A program made the translations under genes and the position numbers. A stretch of 64,000 nucleotides of DNA, taken from contig NZ_CP009832.1 in NCBI RefSeq assembly GCF_000959525.1, positions 2,170,001 to 2,234,000 on the forward strand, in the 5' to 3' direction. The DNA comes from Burkholderia multivorans ATCC BAA-247. Lineage in GTDB: Bacteria > Pseudomonadota > Gammaproteobacteria > Burkholderiales > Burkholderiaceae. Position 1 is the first letter of the stretch. Each line of letters begins with the position of its first letter. The notes under the pieces are model-generated. The model was not told where the DNA came from. It searched no databases and saw only the letters and a program-made list of their open reading frames with translations. This document shows positions 28,194 through 38,055 of the stretch, piece after piece.

Positions 28194-28513
28194 CTGCGCC
28201 GACCGAACTCGTGCTTGATCATGCGGCGCGCGCGCTGACGTTGCGCTGGGCCGACGGCGGCACGCAGCGCATCGACTATGCGCGGCTGCGCCGTGCCTGT
28301 CCGTGCGCGGCATGCCGCGCGCTGCGCCGTCGCGGCATGGTCGTCGTCGCGCCGGCCGATCTGACGCTGGCCGGCGTGGAGCCGGTCGGCTACGGCATCT
28401 GCGTCGCGTTCGGCGACGGGCATGCGCGCGGCATTTATCCGTGGGCGTATCTGGCTGAACTGCGGGATGCCGGAGAGAACGCGACGATCGATGCGTCGTG
28501 CGCGGACGTCTGA
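28190..28513 (+). CDS. DUF971 (GBBH-like N-terminal domain) protein
   Basis: A 107-residue single-domain protein. The family marks are LRWADGGTQRIDYARLRRACPCAACR, with a likely metal site Cys37-x-Cys39-x2-Cys42, and the closing FGDGHARGIYPWAYLAEL with His78. The fold is that of the N-terminal zinc domain of gamma-butyrobetaine hydroxylase. Stand-alone copies occur beside Fe-S and redox genes and have no firmly assigned function. It is coupled to the HEAT-repeat gene by ATGA overlap and is the last gene of the operon. No clear terminator follows. Confidence 0.88.
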   Translation: MTAPTELVLDHAARALTLRWADGGTQRIDYARLRRACPCAACRALRRRGMVVVAPADLTLAGVEPVGYGICVAFGDGHARGIYPWAYLAELRDAGENATIDASCADV

Positions 28514-28731
28514 CCCGGTCGCTTCGCGGATATGTCGATGCATACGGCGCCGCCGCGCGGCGACATGCGGGCGCGAACGCTGCGATACTGGCGAGTGCAG
28601 ACCTTGGCCATTCATCGCGCGCGGCACACGGACACGCGAGCCCGTGGCGGTCGCCGCGCCCCGCGTGCGATCGTTTATAGCGCGCGATGAATGCACGCAG
28701 GCCGTTTGCGCGTTCGTATCGGGTTCAGATC

Positions 28732-29217
28732 ATGCCGACATCGTCCTCTTCCGCCGCCGACGCCACGGACAACGTGCGCGTCGTTCCCGCCGTGATCGGC
28801 ATCGTTCTACGCGGCCGCGACGTGCTGCTCGTACGCCGCGCGAATCCGCCCGACGCGGGCCGCTGGGGCTTTCCCGGCGGCAAGATCGAAGCGGGCGAGC
28901 CGATCCGCGATGCCGTCGTGCGCGAACTGGCGGAAGAAACGGCGGTGAAAGTCGAGGCAGTCGACGTCTTCACTGCACTCGACGCATTCGGTCGCGACGA
29001 CGACGGCACGCTGCGCCAGCACTTCGTGATGGTGGCGGTGCTGTGCCGATGGTTGCGCGGCACGCCGGCGGCCGGTGACGATGCGCTCGATGCGCGCTGG
29101 TTCGGTGTGGATGAACTGGAGCGTCGAGACGATCTGCCGATGAGCGCGGGCGTCGTCGACGTCGCGCGGCGGGCCGTCGAGCGGGCATCGGCGCTCGCCG
29201 AACGGCCTCGCCGCTGA
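28732..29217 (+). CDS. NUDIX hydrolase
   Basis: A 161-residue NUDIX protein. The Nudix box runs from GGKIEAGEP to RELAEETAV, matching Gx5Ex7REUxEExGU except that Ala replaces the usual Gly after EET. The domain is complete, with the RRANPPDAGRWGFPGGK strand and the final DARWFGVDELE. ADP-ribose or oxidised-nucleotide pyrophosphatases have this look; the substrate is unassigned. ATG 28732 is preferred to 28687, because the extra 15 codons include AGG, CGT and TTT, which are rare here. The gene is convergent with the RNA ligase gene. Confidence 0.85.
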   Translation: MPTSSSSAADATDNVRVVPAVIGIVLRGRDVLLVRRANPPDAGRWGFPGGKIEAGEPIRDAVVRELAEETAVKVEAVDVFTALDAFGRDDDGTLRQHFVMVAVLCRWLRGTPAAGDDALDARWFGVDELERRDDLPMSAGVVDVARRAVERASALAERPRR

Positions 29218-29246
29218 ACCGGTATCGGCACCGTTGCGTGATGCCG

Positions 29247-29832
29247 TCAGATCGGCGTGGTCAAGTCGAGCGGCCAGCGACCGATCACGTCATGGCGCGT
29301 CTTGCCGAGCCAACTGTCGATCAACACGAACTCGCTGACCGTCCACGCGATCGGCTCGATCGTGTGCGGCGCGCCGGCTGCGGTCGTAGCGCAGCGTGAC
29401 ATGCGGCGTAAAGCTCGCGCGCGACGGTCGAAGGCCCGTCCTTTTCAGTGCCTCGACGAGTTGCCGCTGCAGGTCGATCAGCTCATGCGAAACGTCGGAC
29501 ACGGTCAGCACCCAGGGCCGATCGTCGGTGCGGCCGCTGAAGCTGACGATCCGGTCGAACGACACGTCGAACGGCCGCGCGCGGACGCGCTGTGCCGCGT
29601 CGCGGGCACGGACAATCACCTCCGGCGGTATGTGCATGAATTCGCCGAGCGAATGCAGCGTCACATGCAGGCGCGCCGTATCGACCCAGTGCCCGGTGCG
29701 GGCCGCGTCCGGCCACAAACGACGCGCCGCATCGGCAATCCGCGCAGCGGTATGCGGATCGGGCTGCGCCGCAAAAAACAGCCGATGATGCAGCCGCGGC
29801 GCTTCGATGCCCGGCAGAGTCAGTTGGGTCAC
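29247..29832 (-). pseudogene. thpR: 2'-5' RNA ligase / RNA 2',3'-cyclic phosphodiesterase, apparent frameshift
   Basis: From ATG 29832 the frame gives a 2H phosphoesterase with both catalytic motifs (LHVTLHSL and FTPHVTLRYD). In frame it then continues into Arg/Asp-rich nonsense, ending at 29290. One base out of phase, the DNA from about 29378 downward encodes AGAPHTIEPIAWTVSEFVLI and then a tail ending GRWPLDLTTPI, stop 29247, which is the normal C terminus of this family. The interval is 586 nt, or 3x195+1, so a single extra base near 29379 explains it. Either a real disrupting mutation or a sequencing error. The active-site part is intact. Confidence 0.8.
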
Positions 29833-29910
29833 GGCGCGATTAGCGATATGCCGATGGACAAGCGTCCATTATCGTCAATCGAACGACGCGCCGCTTGCGG
29901 CAGAAAAAGC

Positions 29911-29940
29911 GACGCCCGGCAGATTGGGTTGCCGGGCGTC
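29911..29940 (-). terminator. Terminator downstream of the SDR gene
   Basis: Perfect 11-bp arms GACGCCCGGCA (29911-29921) and TGCCGGGCGTC (29930-29940). On the minus strand the stem is followed by GCTTTTTC. It lies about 170 nt past the SDR stop and before the RNA ligase gene. Confidence 0.75.
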
Positions 29941-30113
29941 GGTGTCGGCGCAACATGCGATCGGGAAGCGATGCGCATTTATGGTCGGTGGTTTATCGCC
30001 AATCGATCATCGGCAAATCGCGCGCCATCGGCATCACGCTGCGGCGCCCGGTGGCGTCTTTGCCGCGGGACGAACTCGGAGCCAGTTGCGCGTCTCTTGT
30101 ACGCCTGCGCTGC

Positions 30114-30992
30114 TCAGGACGCCTCGATTCGCTCGAGATCGGCGATCAACCCAGGCCCCGTCGGATTCCAGCCGAGCACCTTGCGCGTCTTTTCGCTCGA
30201 GGCCACGAGATCGTGGCCCGCGAATGCCGCCAACCAACCGAAATGCGCAGGCGCCTCTTCCGCGGACAGGGAGGCGACAGGCACTTTCAGCGCACGGCCG
30301 ATCGCTTCTGCAATATCCCGCATCGGTACACCTTCTTCCGCCACGGCATGATATTTCGCGCCGGCCTCGTTCTTTTCCAGCGCCAGCCGGTAAAGACGCG
30401 CGACATCCGAGATGTGCGCTGCAGCCCATCGATTGCGTCCTTCGCCGACGTACGCGGACACCCCCTTCTCCCGCGCGACGGCGACGGCGTAGGTCAGAAG
30501 CCCTTGCCGCACCGTGTCGTGGACCTGCGGAAGCCTCACGACCGCGGCGCGCACACCCTTCAGCGAGCGCGCCGTCTGCTCCGACACGCGCGGAAACGGG
30601 AAATCAGGCGGCACATCGTCGTCCTCGGTCGCGAGCCGGCCCGGGGCGGCCAATCCCGCCGTGCCTGCCGTCACGATCAGAAGCTTGTCCGAACCGGCGA
30701 GGACCGCACCCAGCGCTTCGATGGCGCGGCGATCGATCTCGCAGGACTGCGCAAAGTTCGACCAGTCGTGAACGAAGCCGAGATGAATGACGGCGTCGGC
30801 CGCCGCCGCGCCCGCCCGCAGGCTCTCGGTATCTTCGAGCGAACCGCGATGGACGTCCGCGCCAATGGCGGCCAGCGATTTCTCCCCCTCGTCCGAACGC
30901 GCCAGACCGAGGACGCGATGTCCGGCGGCGATCAATTCCTTGACGGTGGGAATGCCAACAAATCCGGTGGCGCCGGTAACGAAAACACGCAT
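30114..30992 (-). CDS. NAD(P)-dependent SDR family oxidoreductase (extended, epimerase-like)
   Basis: A 292-residue extended short-chain dehydrogenase. The Rossmann motif is TGATGFVG (6-13), followed by NADP-loop residues (LARSDEGEKSLAAIGADVHRG) and AVIHLGFVHDW. The canonical YxxxK is not obvious, as is common in atypical SDRs of this group, which are often annotated as nucleoside-diphosphate-sugar epimerases of unknown substrate. It is divergent from the MmyB-type regulator gene 99 nt away. Such regulator/SDR pairs are frequent in proteobacteria, so the neighbour probably represses it. Confidence 0.85.
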   Translation of the reverse strand: MRVFVTGATGFVGIPTVKELIAAGHRVLGLARSDEGEKSLAAIGADVHRGSLEDTESLRAGAAAADAVIHLGFVHDWSNFAQSCEIDRRAIEALGAVLAGSDKLLIVTAGTAGLAAPGRLATEDDDVPPDFPFPRVSEQTARSLKGVRAAVVRLPQVHDTVRQGLLTYAVAVAREKGVSAYVGEGRNRWAAAHISDVARLYRLALEKNEAGAKYHAVAEEGVPMRDIAEAIGRALKVPVASLSAEEAPAHFGWLAAFAGHDLVASSEKTRKVLGWNPTGPGLIADLERIEAS

Positions 30993-31091
30993 GATTTGCT
31001 CTCCAGGTTTGCCAGGGAGACAAATCTAGGCGCAGAGACTATCCTGGTAAAGTAGTGACGTTATCATATTAAATTGATTAACAGGATCGAC

Positions 31092-31979
31092 GTGGAACAG
31101 GCGAACGAAAACCTGCTCGGGACGTATCTGCGGGACCGGCGCATGAAGCTCGACCCCGTCGCGCTCGGCTTTCCCGCGGGGCGCCGGCGCACGCCGGGGC
31201 TGCGCCGCGAGGAAGTGGCGCAGCGCGCGAATATCAGTCCCACCTGGTACACCTGGCTGGAACAGGGTCGCGGCGGCGCGCCATCGGCCGACGTGCTCGA
31301 CCGCATTTCGCAGGCCCTGATGCTGACGGACGTCGAGCGCGAGCATCTTTTCCTGCTCGGCCTTGGGCGGCCTCCGGTGGCGCGCTATCGCGAGACGGAC
31401 GGTGTCACGCCGCGTCTGCAGCGCGTCCTCGACGCACTGGATCCGAGCCCCGCCCTGATTCGCACGGCGACCTGGAACGTCCTTGCCTGGAATCGGGCGG
31501 CGACTGTCATGCTGGGCGACTATGGATCGCTGCCGCCGCATCAGCGCAATGTACTGCGCACGATCTTCCTCGACCCGCGTGCGCGCGCCGTGCAGTATGA
31601 CTGGGAGAGTGTCGCGCGCCACGTCATCGGCGCATTCCGCGTGGACGCCGCGCGTGCGGGTGCGGCGACGGAGGTGGAACCGCTCGTCGACGAGCTGTCG
31701 CGGCTGAGTCCCGAATTCAGGGCGATGTGGCGTGACAACGATGTCCGCGAAATCCACGGCGAGCGTGTCAAGCGCATTCGCCATCCGGTGCTCGGGCCGC
31801 TTGCGTTTGAATACTCGACGTTCTCGGTCGACGGCCGGACCGATCTCAGCATGTGCGTCTACAACCCGGCGACGCGGGCCGATGTAGAGAAGATCGCATC
31901 GCAGATTGAGTCGGTGGTACACCGCTCGCCGCCGGTGGACGGAGGGGCCGTAGCGAACGTGGACGGTAATGGTCGGTGA
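31092..31979 (+). CDS. XRE-family regulator with MmyB-like ligand domain
   Basis: A 295-residue regulator starting at GTG 31092, with AGGA about 7 nt upstream; the TTG 18 nt further up is less likely. The N-terminal HTH is at about 8-80 (LGTYLRDRRMKLDP, TPGLRREEVAQRANISPTWYTWLEQGRG). The C-terminal MmyB-like PAS-type domain is at about 100-270 (RTATWNVLAWNRAATVMLGD, HPVLGPLAFEYSTFSVDGR), which in relatives binds a small hydrophobic ligand. The SDR gene is divergent, and the shared 99-nt promoter region is AT-rich with ATATTAAATTGATTAA near 31065-31080. Confidence 0.92.
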   Translation: MEQANENLLGTYLRDRRMKLDPVALGFPAGRRRTPGLRREEVAQRANISPTWYTWLEQGRGGAPSADVLDRISQALMLTDVEREHLFLLGLGRPPVARYRETDGVTPRLQRVLDALDPSPALIRTATWNVLAWNRAATVMLGDYGSLPPHQRNVLRTIFLDPRARAVQYDWESVARHVIGAFRVDAARAGAATEVEPLVDELSRLSPEFRAMWRDNDVREIHGERVKRIRHPVLGPLAFEYSTFSVDGRTDLSMCVYNPATRADVEKIASQIESVVHRSPPVDGGAVANVDGNGR

Positions 31980-32273
31980 GACCGTTGTGTGTTTCCGTTG
32001 CCCTCTTAAGCCGGGCAATCGCGGGCTTGGGCTTGAGATTGCACGAGACAGGTTCTCAGAGGAGACCTGTACCGTCGTCGAAGACGGATTTAAGGCGATA
32101 GTGAACCGGACGATCTTGATGATCCGGCTTTCGGTTCTCGTCGACTTCGCTACAGCCGGCCTGTTCTGCCGGCCGGCGATAGCGGCTGATCGTTGCCGAT
32201 AGCAGCCGTGACGTGCCTTTCATTGAATCAGCACGTCACGAGCGTTTTGCGAGAGTCGTCGAGGGGCGTGATT
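31980..32273. other. Hairpin-rich gene-free interval
   Basis: No supported gene. At least five inverted repeats are packed into about 195 nt: 32048-32070 (ACAGGT...ACCTGT), 32072-32087 (CCGTC/GACGG), 32106-32127 (imperfect CCGGA...TCCGG), 32155-32173 (GCCGGC/GCCGGC, self-complementary arms) and 32207-32240 (CGTGACGTGC/GCACGTCACG, 10 bp perfect). CGGCTG/CAGCCG at 32183-32208 could form instead of the last. The final stem is followed by AGCGTTTTGC and may terminate the regulator transcript. Confidence 0.5.
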
Positions 32274-33893
32274 TCACTCCCACTCAATCGTCGCCGGCGG
32301 CTTCCCCGAAATGTCGTACACCGCGCGATTGATCCCGCGCACTTCGTTGATGATCCGGTTCGACACACGCCCGAGCAGCGAGTACGGCAGATGCGCCCAG
32401 TGCGCCGTCATGAAGTCCGTCGTCTGCACGGCGCGCAGCGCCGTCACGTAGTCGTACGTGCGCCCGTCGCCCATCACGCCGACCGACTTCACCGGCAGGA
32501 ACACCGCGAACGCCTGGCTCGTCAGGTCGTACCAGCTCTTGCCGACGTCCGCTTCGCCGCACAGGCCGGCAGCCGCATCCTGCGCGGTCGCGACCGTGTT
32601 GCGCAGCTCCTCGATGAAGATCGCGTCCGCGCGGCGCAGCAGGTCCGCGTACTCGCGCTTCACCTCGCCGAGGATCCGCACGCCGAGGCCCGGGCCCGGG
32701 AACGGATGGCGATACACCATCTCCGGCGGCAGGCCGAGCGCGACGCCGAGCTCGCGCACTTCGTCCTTGAACAGGTCGCGCAGCGGCTCGAGCAGCTTCA
32801 GGCCGAGCGTCTCCGGCAAGCCGCCGACGTTGTGGTGGCTCTTGATCGTCGTCGCCTTCTTCGTCTTCGCGCCGCCCGACTCGATCACGTCCGGATAGAT
32901 CGTGCCCTGCGCGAGCCACTTCGCGTTCGACAGCTTCTTCGCCTCGGCCTGGAACACCTCGACGAACTCGCGGCCGATGATCTTGCGCTTCGCTTCCGGA
33001 TCGGTCACGCCGGCCAGATGGCCGAGGAACTGCTCGGACGCGTCGATGTGCACGACCTTCGCATGCAGACGGCCTTCGAACATGTCGAGCACCATCTTGC
33101 CTTCGTTCAGACGCAGCAGCCCGTGGTCGACGAACACGCAGGTCAGCTGATCGCCGATCGCGCGATGGATCAGCGCGGCCGCCACGCTCGAATCGACGCC
33201 GCCCGACAGGCCCAGAATCACTTCCTCGTCACCGACCTGCTCGCGGATCTTCGCGACCGCTTCCTCGATGTGGTCGCGCATGATCCAGTCGGGCTTCGCG
33301 CCGGCGATCTGCAGCACGAAGCGCTCGAGCATCTGGCGGCCCTTCACCGTATGCGTGACTTCCGGATGGAACTGCACCGCGTAGTAGCCGCGCGCCTCGT
33401 CGGCCATCCCGGCGATCGGGCAGCTCGGCGTCGACGCCATCAGCTTGAAGCCCGGCGGCAACTCGGCGACCTTGTCGCCGTGGCTCATCCAGACCTTCAG
33501 CATGCCGTGGCCTTCGGCCGTCGTGAAATCCTCGATGCCGTCGAGCAGGCGCGTATGGCCGTGCGCACGCACTTCCGCGTAGCCGAATTCGCGATGGTCG
33601 CTCCACTCGACCTTGCCGCCGAGCTGCACGGCCATCGTCTGCATCCCGTAGCAGATGCCGAGCACCGGCACGCCGAGATCCCACACCGCCTGCGGCGCGC
33701 GCAGTTGATGGTCTTCGTACGTGCTCGCGTGACTGCCCGACAGGATCACCGCCTTCGGCGCGAATTCGCGGACGAATTCGTCGGACACGTCGTTCGGATG
33801 GATTTCGCAGTAGACGTGCGCTTCGCGCACGCGGCGCGCAATCAGTTGGGTGACTTGCGAACCGAAGTCGAGAATCAGGATTTTGTCGTGCAT
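32274..33893 (-). CDS. guaA: GMP synthase (glutamine-hydrolysing)
   Basis: A 539-residue enzyme making GMP from XMP. The class I glutamine amidotransferase domain (1-195) has nucleophile Cys81 (LGICYGMQ) and His176/Glu178 (QFHPEVTHT). The ATP pyrophosphatase domain has the P-loop SGGVDSS (230-236), followed by the dimerisation domain ending KPPATIEWE. All key residues are present and length is typical. guaB lies upstream on the same strand, separated by a small membrane-protein gene. Confidence 0.99.
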
Positions 33894-34009
33894 GGCTGCG
33901 GACGGGATGATGAGAATAAGAAAAGCAGCGCGTTCGATTGAACCTGCGCTGCGTCAATAGCATGGACGGCGACGTCGGGCGGCGGACGGCACGCGCGACG
34001 CATCGCCGG

Positions 34010-34615
34010 TCAATCCTGCGTCGGCGGGCGCTCGTCGAGCGCGACGGTGCCGGACGACGAGCCGGGCCTCGACGGCGCGACGGGCGGAACGCCCGACGAC
34101 GGCGGCACCGGCGCGGACGGCCGGACGACGACGGGCTCGACCCGCTGCGGCGCGCGCTCGACGACGGGCTCCGCGGTGCGCTGCGGCGCACGCGCGTCGA
34201 GCGCCTGCGCGCGCTCGCGCCGCCGCACGGCCGACGCGAGTCGCACACCGCCGAGGCCGAGCACGATCAGCACGACGCCGGCGATCGCCGACAGCACCCT
34301 GCCGGCCGCGGCGAGCGCGGGACCGCTGCCCGTGCCGATGGACCAGACGACCGTCAACACGCCGGTCAGCCAGTTCACATGGCCGACCGCGCGGGCGACG
34401 GGCGCCGTCAGATCGCCGTTGACCGCCGCATGAAACGCGAGCCACGCGAGGCCGAGCAGCGCAATGCCGAAGGCCTGGCCGAGCATCGCCGGTTCGACGT
34501 TCGCCAGTTGCAGCGCGTTGAACAGCGCATGCCACGGCGTCAGCACGAACAGCAGCCCGAACGCCAGCAGCAGCACGGCATCGACGACCAGCACGGCTCG
34601 CAGCAGCGGTTTCAT
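34010..34615 (-). CDS. Small membrane protein encoded between guaB and guaA
   Basis: A 201-residue protein with about four transmembrane helices (LLRAVLVVDAVLLLAFGLLFVL; AMLGQAFGIALLGLAWLAFH; NWLTGVLTVVWSIG; VLSAIAGVVLIVLGLGGV). A long cytoplasmic tail rich in Pro, Arg and Ser follows from about residue 130. No known domain was recognised. It starts 6 nt after the guaB stop and so is translated from the guaB message. Its place inside the guanine-nucleotide operon is conserved, to my recollection, among Burkholderia, but no role in purine synthesis is established. Confidence 0.75.
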   Translation of the reverse strand: MKPLLRAVLVVDAVLLLAFGLLFVLTPWHALFNALQLANVEPAMLGQAFGIALLGLAWLAFHAAVNGDLTAPVARAVGHVNWLTGVLTVVWSIGTGSGPALAAAGRVLSAIAGVVLIVLGLGGVRLASAVRRRERAQALDARAPQRTAEPVVERAPQRVEPVVVRPSAPVPPSSGVPPVAPSRPGSSSGTVALDERPPTQD

Positions 34616-34621
34616 CGGCGA

Positions 34622-36137
<1,516 letters not shown>

Positions 36138-36146
36138 AACACGAAC

Positions 36147-36234
36147 AACGGCTTAGCCGTTTTCCGCCGTTCCGGGGCCGAATCGTTCGAATCGCCGTTC
36201 GCTTCGTTTTCGATCGCCTTTCGTTTCGGCCCCG
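36147..36234. repeat. Inverted repeats upstream of guaB
   Basis: AACGGCT-t-AGCCGTT (36147-36161) is a 15-bp near-perfect palindrome just upstream of the guaB -35. Farther up, CGGGGCCGAA (36173-36182) and TTCGGCCCCG (36225-36234) are perfect 10-bp arms 42 nt apart. They may serve as an operator for guaB or as transcript ends for the DUF2182 gene. No gene is seen in 36083-36341. Confidence 0.4.
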
Positions 36235-36341
36235 CATCGCCCCGTTCGCGCAATCGGACGGCCCGGTCCGCATCGGCGGACCGGCGTGCCGGCCGCGCGC
36301 CGGTCGAGTCGCGTCCGGACGCGTGCCAATGTCCTCCCCCT

Positions 36342-37193
36342 CTATATCGCGCCGGCTGCACTCGCGAGCATCGCGACCCCGCCCACGAGCATCGCCGCGC
36401 CGACGATCCGTGCCACGCGATGCCCGTGCGGCAGCAGCCGCTCGGCCGCGATCGCCGCAGTCGCGACCGCCATCACGCGCAGGTCCATCGCGCCGGCCGC
36501 CAGCGCCGCGGTCATCAGATTGCCGCAGCAGGCGGCGCAGTGCAGCGCGATACGCATGCCGTGCCGCCACGCATCGGCGGCGTCGGCACGCGGTGCCGAC
36601 GCGCCGGCCGGCTCGTTGCGGCAACAATCGAGGCGATGGCGCTTCCAGCCGGTCAACTGCAGCGTGCCCGCCGCGAAGACCGTCGCGCCGCTCGCAAACG
36701 GCAGCGCATACGCGAGCGCCGACAGCCGCAGCGCCGCCGCTGCAAGCACGTCGCCCGCCATCCAGACGAGCACGCCGATCGCCATCCATACCGAGAAATA
36801 CGCACCGCCCGCGATCGCGACGCGCGCCGTCCGATGCGCAGGCCCGGGCACGTGCGCGCCGATCAGCTGCCGGTAATGCCACAGCGCAGGCGCGAGCACC
36901 GGCAGCATCATCGCGACGACCATCGTGCCCCACATTCCGGCGAACGCGGCGAGCGCACGGTCCGCGCGCCATCCGCACGGATGGCCCCACGCGGCCGGCG
37001 CAAGCCAGCCGCCCGCCGCGATGCCGCCGCCCATCGCGTCCATCGACGCGTGCCGGTTCAGCAGCACGGCCACGGCCGTTGCCGATACGGCAGCCAGCAC
37101 CGCGCCGAATGCTTGCCGCTCGCGGCCTGTCGCGCGCGCGTTCATCGCGGGCTCGTCGTCGGTCGGCGACGCCGCGCGCTCAGCGCTGCGCAT
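36342..37193 (-). CDS. DUF2182 membrane protein
   Basis: A protein of up to 283 residues with about six transmembrane helices and the DUF2182 pattern: GMWGTMVVAMMLPVLAPALWHYRQL, LQLTGWKRHRLDCC, a Cys-rich loop (HCAACCGNLMTAALAAGAMDLRVM) and a final hydrophobic helix. The His/Cys-rich motifs have led to the description predicted metal-binding membrane protein; the function is unproven. Start is uncertain. ATG 37193 overlaps the DUF899 gene by 14 nt, and ATG 37145 gives 267 residues. It is downstream of, and probably coupled to, the DUF899 gene. Confidence 0.82.
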   Translation of the reverse strand: MRSAERAASPTDDEPAMNARATGRERQAFGAVLAAVSATAVAVLLNRHASMDAMGGGIAAGGWLAPAAWGHPCGWRADRALAAFAGMWGTMVVAMMLPVLAPALWHYRQLIGAHVPGPAHRTARVAIAGGAYFSVWMAIGVLVWMAGDVLAAAALRLSALAYALPFASGATVFAAGTLQLTGWKRHRLDCCRNEPAGASAPRADAADAWRHGMRIALHCAACCGNLMTAALAAGAMDLRVMAVATAAIAAERLLPHGHRVARIVGAAMLVGGVAMLASAAGAI

Positions 37194-37944
37194 ACTCGTC
37201 GTGCCGGCGCCACCATATGCCGGTTTCGTTGCGTCCGAGCGGCGCACGATCGAGCCACGCGTACATGCCCCACAGCGCGTCGAGCCCGCGCGCGTACGTC
37301 GAATACGTGTGATAAATCGCATCGTCCTCGCGCACGAACGCGCTCATCCCCGGCCGGTCGCGCGCGTAGGTCCGCGCATCGGTGCCGCAGGTTGCCGCGA
37401 ACTGCGCGACCGGCGCAGGCGGCGGATCCATGTCCATCGCGTGCGTGCCGCGCGCATAGTTGTAGTCGACGTCGCCCGTGCGCTGCTGCGCCTCGGTGAA
37501 CGACACGTTGAAGTCGAAGTTGAAATCGCTGTCCGCCGACGACGCCCACGGAAACGTCCATCCCATTCGCCGCCGATAGCCGAGCAGCTTCTCGAGCGGC
37601 GCACGCGAGACGGCCGTCAGCGTCACGTCGTGATGCGCGAGGTGGACGACGAATCCGTCGAAACCGTCGGCGAGCGCCGAGCACGACGGACAGCCTGCCT
37701 TGTAGTCGGGGCCGAACATGAAGTGGTAGACGAGCAGTTGCGAGCGGCCGCGAAACAGGTCCGCAAGCGTCGCCGGGCCGTCCTCGGTGTCGAACCGGTA
37801 GGTCTTGTCGACGCGCACCCACGGCAGCGCCGCACGCCGCCGCGCGAGTTCGTCGCTTTGCCGCGTCAGCGCCTTTTCGGCGTCGAGCAGCGCACGGCGC
37901 GCGGCCAGCCATTCGTCGCGCGTTCCGGTGAGATGGGTCGTCAT
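37180..37944 (-). CDS. DUF899 thioredoxin-like protein
   Basis: A 254-residue protein of the DUF899 family, remotely thioredoxin-like. ATG 37944 follows AGGAGG and starts MTTHLTGTRDEWLAARRALL. Core motifs are PWVRVDKTYRFDTEDGPATLADLF, LLVYHFMFGPDYKAGCPSCSALADGFDG (CPSC in the thioredoxin active-site position) and the C-terminal TYSTYARGLDALWGMYAWLD. The exact reaction is unknown; a redox role is suggested by the CxxC. It is divergent from the TPR/HTH regulator gene at 38056, with about 110 nt between. Confidence 0.9.
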   Translation of the reverse strand: MTTHLTGTRDEWLAARRALLDAEKALTRQSDELARRRAALPWVRVDKTYRFDTEDGPATLADLFRGRSQLLVYHFMFGPDYKAGCPSCSALADGFDGFVVHLAHHDVTLTAVSRAPLEKLLGYRRRMGWTFPWASSADSDFNFDFNVSFTEAQQRTGDVDYNYARGTHAMDMDPPPAPVAQFAATCGTDARTYARDRPGMSAFVREDDAIYHTYSTYARGLDALWGMYAWLDRAPLGRNETGIWWRRHDEYAQR

Positions 37945-38055
37945 CGTAGCTTCCTCCTGTCGATCGGTATCGGGCACGGCCGGCGGCCGTGTGCGTGGTG
38001 CTAGATTAGGAGCCGTCGCATCGCCGGAGGGAGTGACAAGTGTGTCGGGATTCCG

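Noticed and set aside
31969-32202. A 77-codon plus-strand frame after the MmyB-type regulator gene
   Set aside because: It spans the stacked hairpins, has no recognisable domain or ribosome site, and overlaps the regulator stop out of phase.
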